Shown here: positions 1-5,185 of the stretch, one piece after another
Layout of the letters: the number at the start of each line of letters is the position of its first letter
Position numbering within the stretch: the first letter of the stretch is position 1
NCBI GenBank assembly: GCA_020050475.1
Contig: JAGVKP010000104.1
Span: 1-5,185, forward strand
Direction: 5' to 3'
From: Candidatus Babeliales bacterium
Lineage (GTDB): Bacteria > Babelota > Babeliae > Babelales > JACPOV01
DNA: 5,185 nt
Position numbers and translations under genes: made by a program
The notes under the pieces: model-generated
Told to the model about the DNA's origin: nothing
Databases searched by the model: none
The model's input: the letters and a program-made list of their open reading frames with translations, nothing else

Positions 1-54
1 GAGTACACTCAGAGCGCATAGAATTTACTGTTTTTAGAAAAAAAGGATTTTATT
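1..54 (+). other. Short leader upstream of tolQ
   Basis: This is non-coding or the very end of an upstream gene. One frame (from base 1) reads EYTQSA and stops at 19-21, so it could be the tail of a preceding CDS, but six codons are too few to identify it. An A-rich stretch (38-44) leads into AGGA at 44-47, seven bases before the tolQ ATG at 55. TAGAAT at 19-24 resembles a -10 element, but its -35 partner would fall outside the window, so no promoter is called. Confidence 0.4.
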
Positions 55-735
55 ATGGATGGTAGTTCAAATCCTGTCGTGCTGCTTATTATGCAGTCTG
101 ATCTTATGACTAAATTGGTACTCGTGGTTCTTTTAGTGCTCTCAGTTGTCGCTTGGGGACTTTTTATTTATAAATTGGTGATAAGTGCTTTAAAGCAGCG
201 GCAAATTCAAAAAGTACTGGCCGCATTGAAAAAAAAGCAAAAATTTGAAGAGATTCGCCTTATCGGCCAAGGTTTTGCTCACACGATGCCGGGTGCTTTT
301 ATTTTGCAACATATTGCGACCGTTAATTCATTGCTTGAGGGGCGCCATACCTTATCACCGTTTTCAGATCGTGAGATGGCGGTCTTGCAAGGAAATTTAG
401 AGCAGACGCTTGATGATGCAATTAGATCTGAAGAAAGTTTTATTCCTTTTTTTGCGGCGGCAGCTGCCGTTTCGCCACTTTTAGGTCTTTTTGGTACGGT
501 ATGGGGCCTCATTCATGCGTTTGTCAAAATTAGCGAAAAGCAGCAGGCTGATATTCCGACCGTTGCTCCTGGTATTGCCGAGGCGCTGATCACGACGCTT
601 GCCGGCCTTATGGTCGCTATTCCAGCACTCATGATGTTCCATTATTTGACGACGCGTGTCCGTTCGCTTGAACATCAGCTGGTCAAACTCAGTGATTCAC
701 TTTCATGGTCGGTCAATTCACTCTTTAATCAGTAG
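55..735 (+). CDS. tolQ: TolQ, inner-membrane motor subunit of the Tol system (MotA/TolQ/ExbB family)
   Basis: The 226-residue protein matches the usual TolQ length. Three membrane segments are visible: about residues 19-43, 131-153 and 173-197. Between the first and second lies the typical cytoplasmic loop with the SPFSDREMAVLQ region (101-112). The family hallmark GLFGTVWGLIHAF is at 144-156, and VAPGIAEALITTLAGLMVAIP at 170-190 matches the third helix. In the known family TolQ forms a pentameric proton channel around the TolR dimer and uses the proton motive force to energise TolA. The ATG at 55 has AGGA seven bases upstream. ExbB of the TonB system has the same fold; the downstream order tolR-tolA-tolB favours TolQ. 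tolR starts within 12 bases of the stop, which fits co-transcription. Confidence 0.95.
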   Translation: MDGSSNPVVLLIMQSDLMTKLVLVVLLVLSVVAWGLFIYKLVISALKQRQIQKVLAALKKKQKFEEIRLIGQGFAHTMPGAFILQHIATVNSLLEGRHTLSPFSDREMAVLQGNLEQTLDDAIRSEESFIPFFAAAAAVSPLLGLFGTVWGLIHAFVKISEKQQADIPTVAPGIAEALITTLAGLMVAIPALMMFHYLTTRVRSLEHQLVKLSDSLSWSVNSLFNQ

Positions 736-737
736 TT

Positions 738-741
738 GGGG
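738..741 (+). promoter_or_regulatory. Ribosome binding site that decides the tolR start
   Basis: GGGG at 738-741 lies six bases before ATG 748 and nine before ATG 751. An in-frame TTG at 736 touches the tolQ stop but would have no such site upstream, so an ATG start is preferred. Confidence 0.5.
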
Positions 742-747
742 TGCAGT

Positions 748-1173
748 ATGATGAGATTAAAAAGGCGTCGGCGTACGATAACAACGATTCCGGAATTGAG
801 TTTGACGCCGCTTATTGATACGGCGCTTACGCTGCTCATTATTTTTATGGTTACTTCTCCTATTATTCAAAATGCGATTCGCGTGAATTTACCAAAAGGT
901 GAATCAAAAGAAGGCGGCACGCAAGCGCAAGAGATGGTCGTTTCGGTGGACACGAAAGGTGGCATCTTTTTCAATAATAAGCCGACGACGCTTGAGCAGC
1001 TTGGTAATGAAATTAAATTGTGCGTATCAAAATCAGTTCATAAAACCGGTTCGGTGTGGGTGCGTATTGATGAAGCAAAATCGTGTGGGGTGCTAGTTAG
1101 TATTATTGATAGAATAAAGGTGGTCGGTGGCGTTCAGGATGTTAAAGTCGCGCTTGCAAGCGGGCGCGCATAA
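748..1173 (+). CDS. tolR: TolR, ExbD/TolR-family inner-membrane subunit
   Basis: The protein has 141 residues from ATG 748, close to the usual size. A basic cytoplasmic N-terminus (KRRRR, 5-9) precedes a single membrane helix, about residues 18-40. The helix carries PLIDTALTLLIIFMV with D24 in the position of the conserved proton-relay aspartate of ExbD/TolR. Then comes the typical VNLPKG (46-51) and a periplasmic domain with the recurring pattern VVSVDTKGGIFFNN (64-77) and VWVRIDEAKSCG (103-114). In the family TolR dimerises, sits inside the TolQ pore and contacts peptidoglycan through this periplasmic part. It lies directly behind tolQ, and its 3' end overlaps the next gene by 35-47 bases. 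ATG 751 and TTG 736 are alternative starts. ExbD is the other possible name; the context favours TolR. Confidence 0.93.
   Translation: MMRLKRRRRTITTIPELSLTPLIDTALTLLIIFMVTSPIIQNAIRVNLPKGESKEGGTQAQEMVVSVDTKGGIFFNNKPTTLEQLGNEIKLCVSKSVHKTGSVWVRIDEAKSCGVLVSIIDRIKVVGGVQDVKVALASGRA
1116..1130 (+). promoter_or_regulatory. Overlapping ribosome binding sites for the two possible tolA starts
   Basis: AAAGG at 1116-1120 lies six bases before GTG 1127, and GGTGG at 1126-1130 lies eight bases before ATG 1139. Both sites are inside the tolR coding sequence, so the sequence does not decide between the two starts. Confidence 0.45.
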
Positions 1174-1957
1174 ACGAGCGGTCCTTTTCGGGCAAGCGCT
1201 CTCTGTTTCGGTTGGCGCTCATCTGCTTATTGCTGGTTGTTTTTATTTTTCTCGTTCATCAAATGAAACGCTTTTAATATCATTGCGTGCTGCTCGGTTG
1301 GCAGAGCTGCCGGTTGAATTTGTGCTGGCGGCGCGATCTGTTCCCGGTTCGCTTGAAAAAATTGCGCATCATGATCCTATGCCAGTAAAGCAAAAATTGC
1401 CGGAAAAAAAAGCTTCATCTCCCGCAACGACGTTTGGTAAGCAGCTATCATCAAAAAAATTAGCAGCACCACAAAAAATGGTGCCGGCACCAAAGCCAAA
1501 GCTGCCGGAAAAAAATGCAAAGAAAGTAGCGCTGCCTGAAAAAAAGGCGGTGCCGGTCGTTGCGCAAAAAGAGTCACCGCCTGCCCCGCAGGTGCCAGTG
1601 ATTAATAAAACTGAGCTGCCGGTGGTGGCACACAAATCTGCCGAACTACCACCAGCAGAACTGCCGGAAGTTCACGAACCGATTCGCATTGGGCAGGATG
1701 AGTATGAAGCACTGTGCTTGTATGCAGATATTCGCCACGAAATCGAAAAAGTATGGCGGAGGCCGGTTGGCATCAAGCCGCCGCGCGCGTGCCTTGTGCG
1801 CGTGATCCTTGATGAGCAGGGCAAGCCGGTAACCGTTCAGATTGAGGAATCGTCTACGATTATTACCTACGATTTAGCGGCTAAAATGGCGGTTGCCCAA
1901 GCATCTTTCTCTGCTCAGCTAAAACACAAAGAACTTTGTATCGCCTTTGATGTGTAG
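1127..1957 (+). CDS. tolA: TolA-like periplasm-spanning protein with a TonB-like Pro/Lys linker
   Basis: The protein has 276 residues from GTG 1127, or 272 from ATG 1139 (both in frame). After a basic N-terminus there is one membrane anchor, about residues 19-42 (GQALSVSVGAHLLIAGCFYF). Residues 84-185 are rich in Pro, Lys, Ala and Val, with three LPEK(K/N) units at 91-95, 126-130 and 136-140. The C-terminal domain (about 192-276) has YADIRHEIEKVWRRP (199-213) and CLVRVILDEQGKP (222-234), the layout of TolA domain III / TonB C-terminal domains. In known systems TolA is pulled by TolQ-TolR and reaches TolB and Pal through this domain. E. coli TolA is much longer, with a long helical middle domain that is absent here; the linker looks more like TonB. 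The position between tolR and tolB supports TolA. Three cysteines (C197, C222, C271) lie in the C-terminal domain and could form a disulfide. Confidence 0.85.
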   Translation: MAFRMLKSRLQAGAHKRAVLFGQALSVSVGAHLLIAGCFYFSRSSNETLLISLRAARLAELPVEFVLAARSVPGSLEKIAHHDPMPVKQKLPEKKASSPATTFGKQLSSKKLAAPQKMVPAPKPKLPEKNAKKVALPEKKAVPVVAQKESPPAPQVPVINKTELPVVAHKSAELPPAELPEVHEPIRIGQDEYEALCLYADIRHEIEKVWRRPVGIKPPRACLVRVILDEQGKPVTVQIEESSTIITYDLAAKMAVAQASFSAQLKHKELCIAFDV

Positions 1958-1965
1958 GAAAATAC

Positions 1966-3291
1966 ATGATCTATTACCTGATGAGATTTTTTATTTTAAC
2001 GATCAGCATTTCTCTTTGCGCGCAGGATAGGCCTGCCAAGATTGCTATCACGGCTGCGCATCATGAAAAAATGAAAATTGCTTTTTTTATCAGGAGCGAT
2101 AATGAACGTTTGCAAGAGATAAGCAATTTGATACGGCAGATGCTTGAGCGCTCAAAAGCAAGTAAGAGCGGATTTGCTATTATGCTTGAAAAGGGAGCGC
2201 AGTTACCGGCAAAAGCTGAACTTAAAAAATGGTACCAAAAAGGTGTGCCGCTTGCGGTGTTATTTTCATCACATGATCCCAAAGCGCTTGAGTGGCGCTT
2301 GTATGATACCAGTAGCGGTATGATGGTCAAAGGCAAGCGCTGCGCGCTGGCGCTTTATGGTACGCGCACGGTAGCTGAGCATGTCGCTGATGAACTGTGG
2401 CCACTGCTGACGGGCCAGCCCGGTTTTTTTTCAACGCGCATTGCCTATTGCAAATTGGTCAAGCAGGGCAAGCGTATGGTCAAGCATATTTATGTCACTG
2501 CTCCCTATTTTGATATTGTACATTCTGATGGGCAGGCACGACTTTTGGTTGGTCATACCAATGCATTTGCTCCGCGATGGAATCATGACAAACAGGATCC
2601 GATGGTTTTATATTGCCAAATTGGGGCCTGTAATGTGCGGCTCATGGCGGTATCGTTTGATAATCGCACCAAACTGGTTGCTAATCTTGACGGCATGACG
2701 ACGTGCCCATCTTTTTCACCTGATGGAAAAACGGTGGTATATTGCGCTGCAAATGGCACCATTGGGAGCAATGCGCATATTTATCTTTATTCAACGGACG
2801 GCGATGGGGAGCCATTTTTACAGCAGATAACTACCAACGATGGTAATAATGTTTCGCCCACCTTGTGCCCCACTGGGGACATCGTTTTTTGCTCAGATTT
2901 TGAAGGTAAGCAGCCGGCGATCTATTGCTACCGCGCCGCTTCACAAACGATGGAGCGGATTACGGCAGATGGATACTGCACCGCGCCAGCTTATTGCGCT
3001 GCGAATCACTGCATTTCCTACAGCCGGCTATGCGGGGGGATCAATCAGCTGTGGATGTATGACCCGGTAGGCAAAAAGCATCAGCAGCTTACCTTTGATG
3101 CCGGCGACAAAAAAGAAAGTTCATGGTCGCCGTGCGGTAACTATCTAGTCTTTGCGCATGATACCGGCGTCCATTCTCGCATTGCGGTTCATCATATGAT
3201 GAGCAACGAACGGATTTATTTGACGGCAAAAGATGAACTTTGCTCCTATCCTAACTGGTCCCCGGTCTATCAAAAACCGATCCCCATTTAG
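1966..3291 (+). CDS. tolB: TolB, periplasmic beta-propeller protein of the Tol system
   Basis: The protein has 441 residues, close to the E. coli length. A signal peptide is visible at 1-19 (MRFFILTISISLCA within 6-19, likely cut after A19). The N-terminal domain spans about 21-150 and ends in VAEHVADELWPLLTGQPGFFSTRIAY (in 136-161), which closely follows the TolB family pattern before the propeller. Propeller units follow: SFSPDGKTVVY (249-259), SPTLCPTGDIVFCSD (297-311), SSWSPCGNYLVFAHD (385-399) and a closing YPNWSP (428-433). In the family TolB binds Pal and TolA and helps keep the outer membrane constricted with the cell wall during division. AGGA at 1956-1959 overlaps the tolA stop and lies six bases before the ATG. 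Odd features: 15 cysteines in the mature part, and no pal gene behind it. Confidence 0.94.
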   Translation: MIYYLMRFFILTISISLCAQDRPAKIAITAAHHEKMKIAFFIRSDNERLQEISNLIRQMLERSKASKSGFAIMLEKGAQLPAKAELKKWYQKGVPLAVLFSSHDPKALEWRLYDTSSGMMVKGKRCALALYGTRTVAEHVADELWPLLTGQPGFFSTRIAYCKLVKQGKRMVKHIYVTAPYFDIVHSDGQARLLVGHTNAFAPRWNHDKQDPMVLYCQIGACNVRLMAVSFDNRTKLVANLDGMTTCPSFSPDGKTVVYCAANGTIGSNAHIYLYSTDGDGEPFLQQITTNDGNNVSPTLCPTGDIVFCSDFEGKQPAIYCYRAASQTMERITADGYCTAPAYCAANHCISYSRLCGGINQLWMYDPVGKKHQQLTFDAGDKKESSWSPCGNYLVFAHDTGVHSRIAVHHMMSNERIYLTAKDELCSYPNWSPVYQKPIPI

Positions 3292-3313
3292 CGTTTTTTG
3301 CTCCGCTCATCTA

Positions 3314-3342
3314 TCGACAGGGGAGCTTGCCTGCTGTATAAT
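3314..3342 (+). promoter_or_regulatory. Sigma70-type promoter of the ftsH-like gene
   Basis: TCGACA (3314-3319) differs from the -35 consensus TTGACA at one base. It is followed by a spacer of exactly 17 bases and a perfect -10 TATAAT (3337-3342). Transcription would begin near 3349, giving a leader of about 118 bases. This implies the ftsH-like gene can be expressed apart from tolQRAB. Confidence 0.65.
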
Positions 3343-3357
3343 TAAAATGTATCTTGA

Positions 3358-3375
3358 ACAGCTTGAGAAAGCTGT
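3358..3375 (+). repeat. Inverted repeat / RNA hairpin with GAGA tetraloop in the leader
   Basis: ACAGCTT (3358-3364) and AAGCTGT (3369-3375) are perfect inverted copies around GAGA (3365-3368). As RNA this is a 7-bp stem with a GNRA-type tetraloop just after the predicted transcription start. No T-run follows, so it is not a standard terminator. It may stabilise the 5' end or bind a regulator. Confidence 0.5.
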
Positions 3376-3417
3376 CTTAATTCAGCTAGTAAATACAAAA
3401 AGATTTTGAGAGCGTTT

Positions 3418-3458
3418 GCCTAGGGGTAAAGGGATAGGCTTAACCTAACTACAATAGG
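3418..3458 (+). promoter_or_regulatory. Alternating CCTA/TAGG blocks that could mask the ribosome binding site
   Basis: Four blocks alternate: GCCTA (3418-3422), TAGGC (3435-3439), CCTA (3444-3447) and TAGG (3455-3458). Each neighbour pair is complementary, and the last block overlaps the AGGA ribosome binding site (3456-3459, eight bases before ATG 3468). Two arrangements are possible: 1 with 2 and 3 with 4 (site covered), or 2 with 3 (site free). The stems are only 4-5 bp, so this is suggestive only. Confidence 0.25.
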
Positions 3459-3467
3459 ATAGTGCTT

Positions 3468-5185
3468 ATGAAAAAGCTTAAATTCAAACAGGTCTCGCGC
3501 GGACCACGTAATCTTCTCATTATTGTTGCGCTTTTTATTGCCTGTCTTGGGTTGTTAACCAAGATGACCGACTATACGCGTCATGTAAAAAGTTTTGGGT
3601 ATTCACAGTACCTCAATGCTATTGAAAATGGGCAGGTTAAGGCGGTTCATACTGCCGGTCAAGAGGTATACGGTATTATGAAGGATGGTAGTCGATTTGA
3701 GGTGACCATCCCTGAAAATACGCAAAATTGGGACCTTTTAAAGGCACATGGTGTTGAATTTTCGGTCGCGAGCGGTACGCAGCCATTTAATTTCTGGTAC
3801 ATGATGTTTTTTGGGCTTTTTATGGCATTGCCACTTGCCGTCTGGTTCTTTTTGCGCCAGGCACGCGGATCAAATAATAGCGGTGGCATCTTTTCGATGG
3901 GCAAAAGTAAAGCCAAAATGTTTATGCCCTCAATGATAGCTGAAAATTTTGCTTCAGTTGCCGGCGCAGATGATGCAAAAGAAGCTCTTAAAGATGTGGT
4001 AGATTTTCTTAAAAATCCTGAAAAATATCGCCGGCTTGGGGCGCGTATTCCGCGCGGTGTCCTTTTAGTAGGAGATCCAGGCAACGGTAAAACACTTTTG
4101 GCTAAAGCGATGGCCGGCGAAGCACACTGTCCCTTTTTTAGTGTTTCCGGCTCAGATTTCATTGAGGTATTTGTAGGTGTCGGTGCGGCACGAGTTCGCG
4201 ATCTTTTTGAAAAGGCGCGTCGACAAGCGCCAGCGATTGTTTTTATTGATGAAATTGATGCAATCGGTCGCCAACGCGGCAGCGGATTTGGCGGAGGGCA
4301 TGACGAGCGCGAACAGACCCTTAACCAGCTGCTCATCGAGATGGATGGTTTTGATACCGTTAACTCTGCAGTCATCGTTGTTGCGGCCACTAATATGCCT
4401 GAGGTTCTTGATAAAGCGCTTTTAAGACCGGGAAGATTTGATCGTATGGTGCCGGTAGGCTACCCAGATTTGGTAGCGCGCGAGGCAATTTTACGTATCC
4501 ATGCGCAAAAAGTTAAACTCAGCAATGATGTTGATTTCAAAGCGTTGGCGCATGAAACGGCCGGCTTTTCTGGCGCGGATCTGATGGATTTGGTCAATAA
4601 AGCTGCTTTACAGGCATCAAAAGAGGGTAAACCGGACGTTGCGATGGCTGATCTTCTGGCTGCCCACAAAAAGATTTTAGAGTCCAATAACTCTGCTTCT
4701 GTGCCAAGTAGTAATCCATTGACTAAAGGCAGTGGCAAAACAAAAATGTTTGTTCCGTCGCAGATCAAAGTGAAATTTGATGATGTTGCCGGTATGCCTG
4801 AAGCCAAGCAAGAGATGCAGGATATAATCGATTTTCTAAAATTTCCGGCAAAATACAAAAAAATGGGTGCCCGTATTCCCCGTGGGGTGCTCCTGGTAGG
4901 AGATCCAGGTAACGGCAAGACGCTTTTGGCAAAGGCGGTTGCTGGTGAAGCAAACTGTCCTTTTTTCAGTGTCAGTGCGTCTGATTTTGTCGAGATGTAT
5001 GTAGGTGTCGGTGCTGCACGCGTTCGTGATCTTTTTGGTCAAGCGCGCAAGCATATGCCAAGTATTATTTTTATTGATGAAATCGACTCGATTGGGTCGC
5101 ATCGTACCTCGGGTGGCGATGGTGGCTCTGAGGAGCGCAACCAAACGCTTAACCAGTTGCTGACGGAACTTGATGGATTCAATAC
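3468..5185 (+). CDS. FtsH-type membrane-anchored AAA protein with two tandem AAA domains (3' end outside window)
   Basis: This is an open frame of 572 codons running off the window. The N-terminus is that of FtsH: a membrane helix at about 17-31, an FtsH extracellular domain ([16 protein letters not shown] at 45-60, [10 protein letters not shown] at 70-79), and a second helix at about 108-128. The first AAA domain (about 150-405) is complete: Walker A GDPGNGKT (202-209), pore loop FVG (235-237), Walker B IVFIDE (257-262), sensor AATN (306-309), arginine fingers in RPGRFDR (R320, R323), and the lid [11 protein letters not shown] (367-377). FtsH would now begin its M41 protease with HExxH. Instead a linker (about 405-425) leads to a second AAA domain with Walker A at 478-485, pore loop YVG (511-513) and Walker B at 533-538. 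ATG 3468 has AGGA eight bases upstream. In the family FtsH pulls membrane and soluble proteins into a zinc protease. If an M41 domain follows, the full length would be about 900 residues. Confidence 0.92.
   Translation, partial: MKKLKFKQVSRGPRNLLIIVALFIACLGLLTKMTDYTRHVKSFGYSQYLNAIENGQVKAVHTAGQEVYGIMKDGSRFEVTIPENTQNWDLLKAHGVEFSVASGTQPFNFWYMMFFGLFMALPLAVWFFLRQARGSNNSGGIFSMGKSKAKMFMPSMIAENFASVAGADDAKEALKDVVDFLKNPEKYRRLGARIPRGVLLVGDPGNGKTLLAKAMAGEAHCPFFSVSGSDFIEVFVGVGAARVRDLFEKARRQAPAIVFIDEIDAIGRQRGSGFGGGHDEREQTLNQLLIEMDGFDTVNSAVIVVAATNMPEVLDKALLRPGRFDRMVPVGYPDLVAREAILRIHAQKVKLSNDVDFKALAHETAGFSGADLMDLVNKAALQASKEGKPDVAMADLLAAHKKILESNNSASVPSSNPLTKGSGKTKMFVPSQIKVKFDDVAGMPEAKQEMQDIIDFLKFPAKYKKMGARIPRGVLLVGDPGNGKTLLAKAVAGEANCPFFSVSASDFVEMYVGVGAARVRDLFGQARKHMPSIIFIDEIDSIGSHRTSGGDGGSEERNQTLNQLLTELDGFN
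3915..4742 (+). repeat. Intragenic repeat, copy 1 (first AAA module, residues 150-425)
   Basis: This is one full repeat unit of 828 bases (276 codons). It begins at the KMFMPS linker (150-155) and ends before the same linker returns. Every key residue recurs exactly 276 residues later. Its linker (AENFASVAG, 158-166) departs from the usual FtsH wording, while [13 protein letters not shown] (277-289) is fully FtsH-like. Confidence 0.9.
4743..5185 (+). repeat. Intragenic repeat, copy 2 (second AAA module, cut by window end)
   Basis: Residues 426-572 align with 150-296 without a gap; 101 of 147 positions are identical by hand count. DNA blocks shared at offset 828 include GTAGGAGATCCAGG (4068-4081 and 4896-4909) and TGTAGGTGTCGGTGC (4172-4186 and 5000-5014). 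Its linker [16 protein letters not shown] (435-450) is close to the standard FtsH form. The arginine-finger region lies beyond the window. Confidence 0.9.

Larger units (their letters stand above)
3292..3467 (+). other. Intergenic region between tolB and the ftsH-like gene
   Basis: This 176-base stretch has no convincing gene. It contains the promoter and structured leader described separately. No clear rho-independent terminator for the tol genes is visible: the T-run at 3294-3299 is not preceded by an adjoining GC-rich stem, and the GCTCC/GGAGC pair (3300-3304 with 3322-3326) has a 17-base loop and no T-run behind it. Confidence 0.6.

Noticed and set aside
19..24. TAGAAT as a -10 element for tolQ
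   Set aside because: The matching -35 would lie outside the window and the sequence is common in AT-rich leaders.
736..738. TTG as the tolR start
   Set aside because: It touches the tolQ stop without a ribosome binding site; ATG 748 has GGGG six bases upstream.
55..1173. ExbB/ExbD pair of a TonB system instead of TolQ/TolR
   Set aside because: The families are related, but a TolB gene in the same cluster makes Tol the better reading.
1369..1635. Open frame on the - strand inside tolA
   Set aside because: It is a shadow of the repetitive Pro/Lys-rich linker and is low in complexity.
2009..2020. Lipobox in TolB (ISLC at residues 15-18)
   Set aside because: Leu directly before the Cys does not fit the Gly/Ala/Ser normally required; an ordinary signal-peptidase cut after A19 fits better.
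3294..3326. Possible terminator after tolB (T-run, GCTCC/GGAGC pair)
   Set aside because: The T-run comes before the stem, the loop is 17 bases and contains the -35 element, and no T-run follows the stem.
3659..4390. Long open frame on the - strand opposite the first AAA module
   Set aside because: It lies antisense to the conserved FtsH-type frame, shows no recognisable domain and has biased Ser/Arg/Pro composition.
4460..4918. Open frame on the - strand opposite the end of the first and start of the second AAA module
   Set aside because: It shares a [15 protein letters not shown] stretch with the frame at 3659-4390 only because both are antisense to the duplicated Walker A region.

Overview
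The window carries a Gram-negative cell-envelope locus followed by the 5' part of a remarkable FtsH-type gene. All genes are on the + strand and intact up to the window edge. TolQ, TolR, TolA and TolB point to a diderm bacterium with an outer membrane. The proteins are clearly divergent from the proteobacterial ones (TolA is short with a TonB-like linker, TolB is cysteine-rich, and no Pal gene follows TolB). This suggests an under-studied lineage, possibly a small-genome, host-associated one such as Dependentiae/TM6. That placement is a guess from general character, not something the sequence proves.

Positions 1-54 are a short leader with a good ribosome binding site. Positions 55-1957 encode TolQ, TolR and TolA, tightly packed with short gaps and a tolR/tolA overlap. 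TolB (1966-3291) follows 8 bases later. Together these four look like one transcription unit. TolQ and TolR would form the proton-driven motor in the inner membrane, TolA would span the periplasm, and TolB would be the periplasmic propeller protein that normally links to Pal at the outer membrane.

Positions 3292-3467 are non-coding. They hold a near-consensus sigma70-type promoter (TCGACA, 17-base spacer, TATAAT) and a leader of about 118 bases with a GAGA-loop hairpin and alternating CCTA/TAGG blocks that can pair in mutually exclusive ways around the ribosome binding site.

From 3468 to the window end runs one open frame with an FtsH-type membrane-anchored N-terminus, a complete FtsH-type AAA ATPase domain, and then a second FtsH-type AAA domain where the M41 zinc protease should begin. 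The two copies align without a gap at a fixed offset of 276 residues (101 of 147 positions identical by hand count), and both keep their Walker A, Walker B and pore-loop residues. A membrane-anchored FtsH with two tandem AAA modules is the most unusual thing here. Whether an M41 protease follows the second module lies beyond the window.
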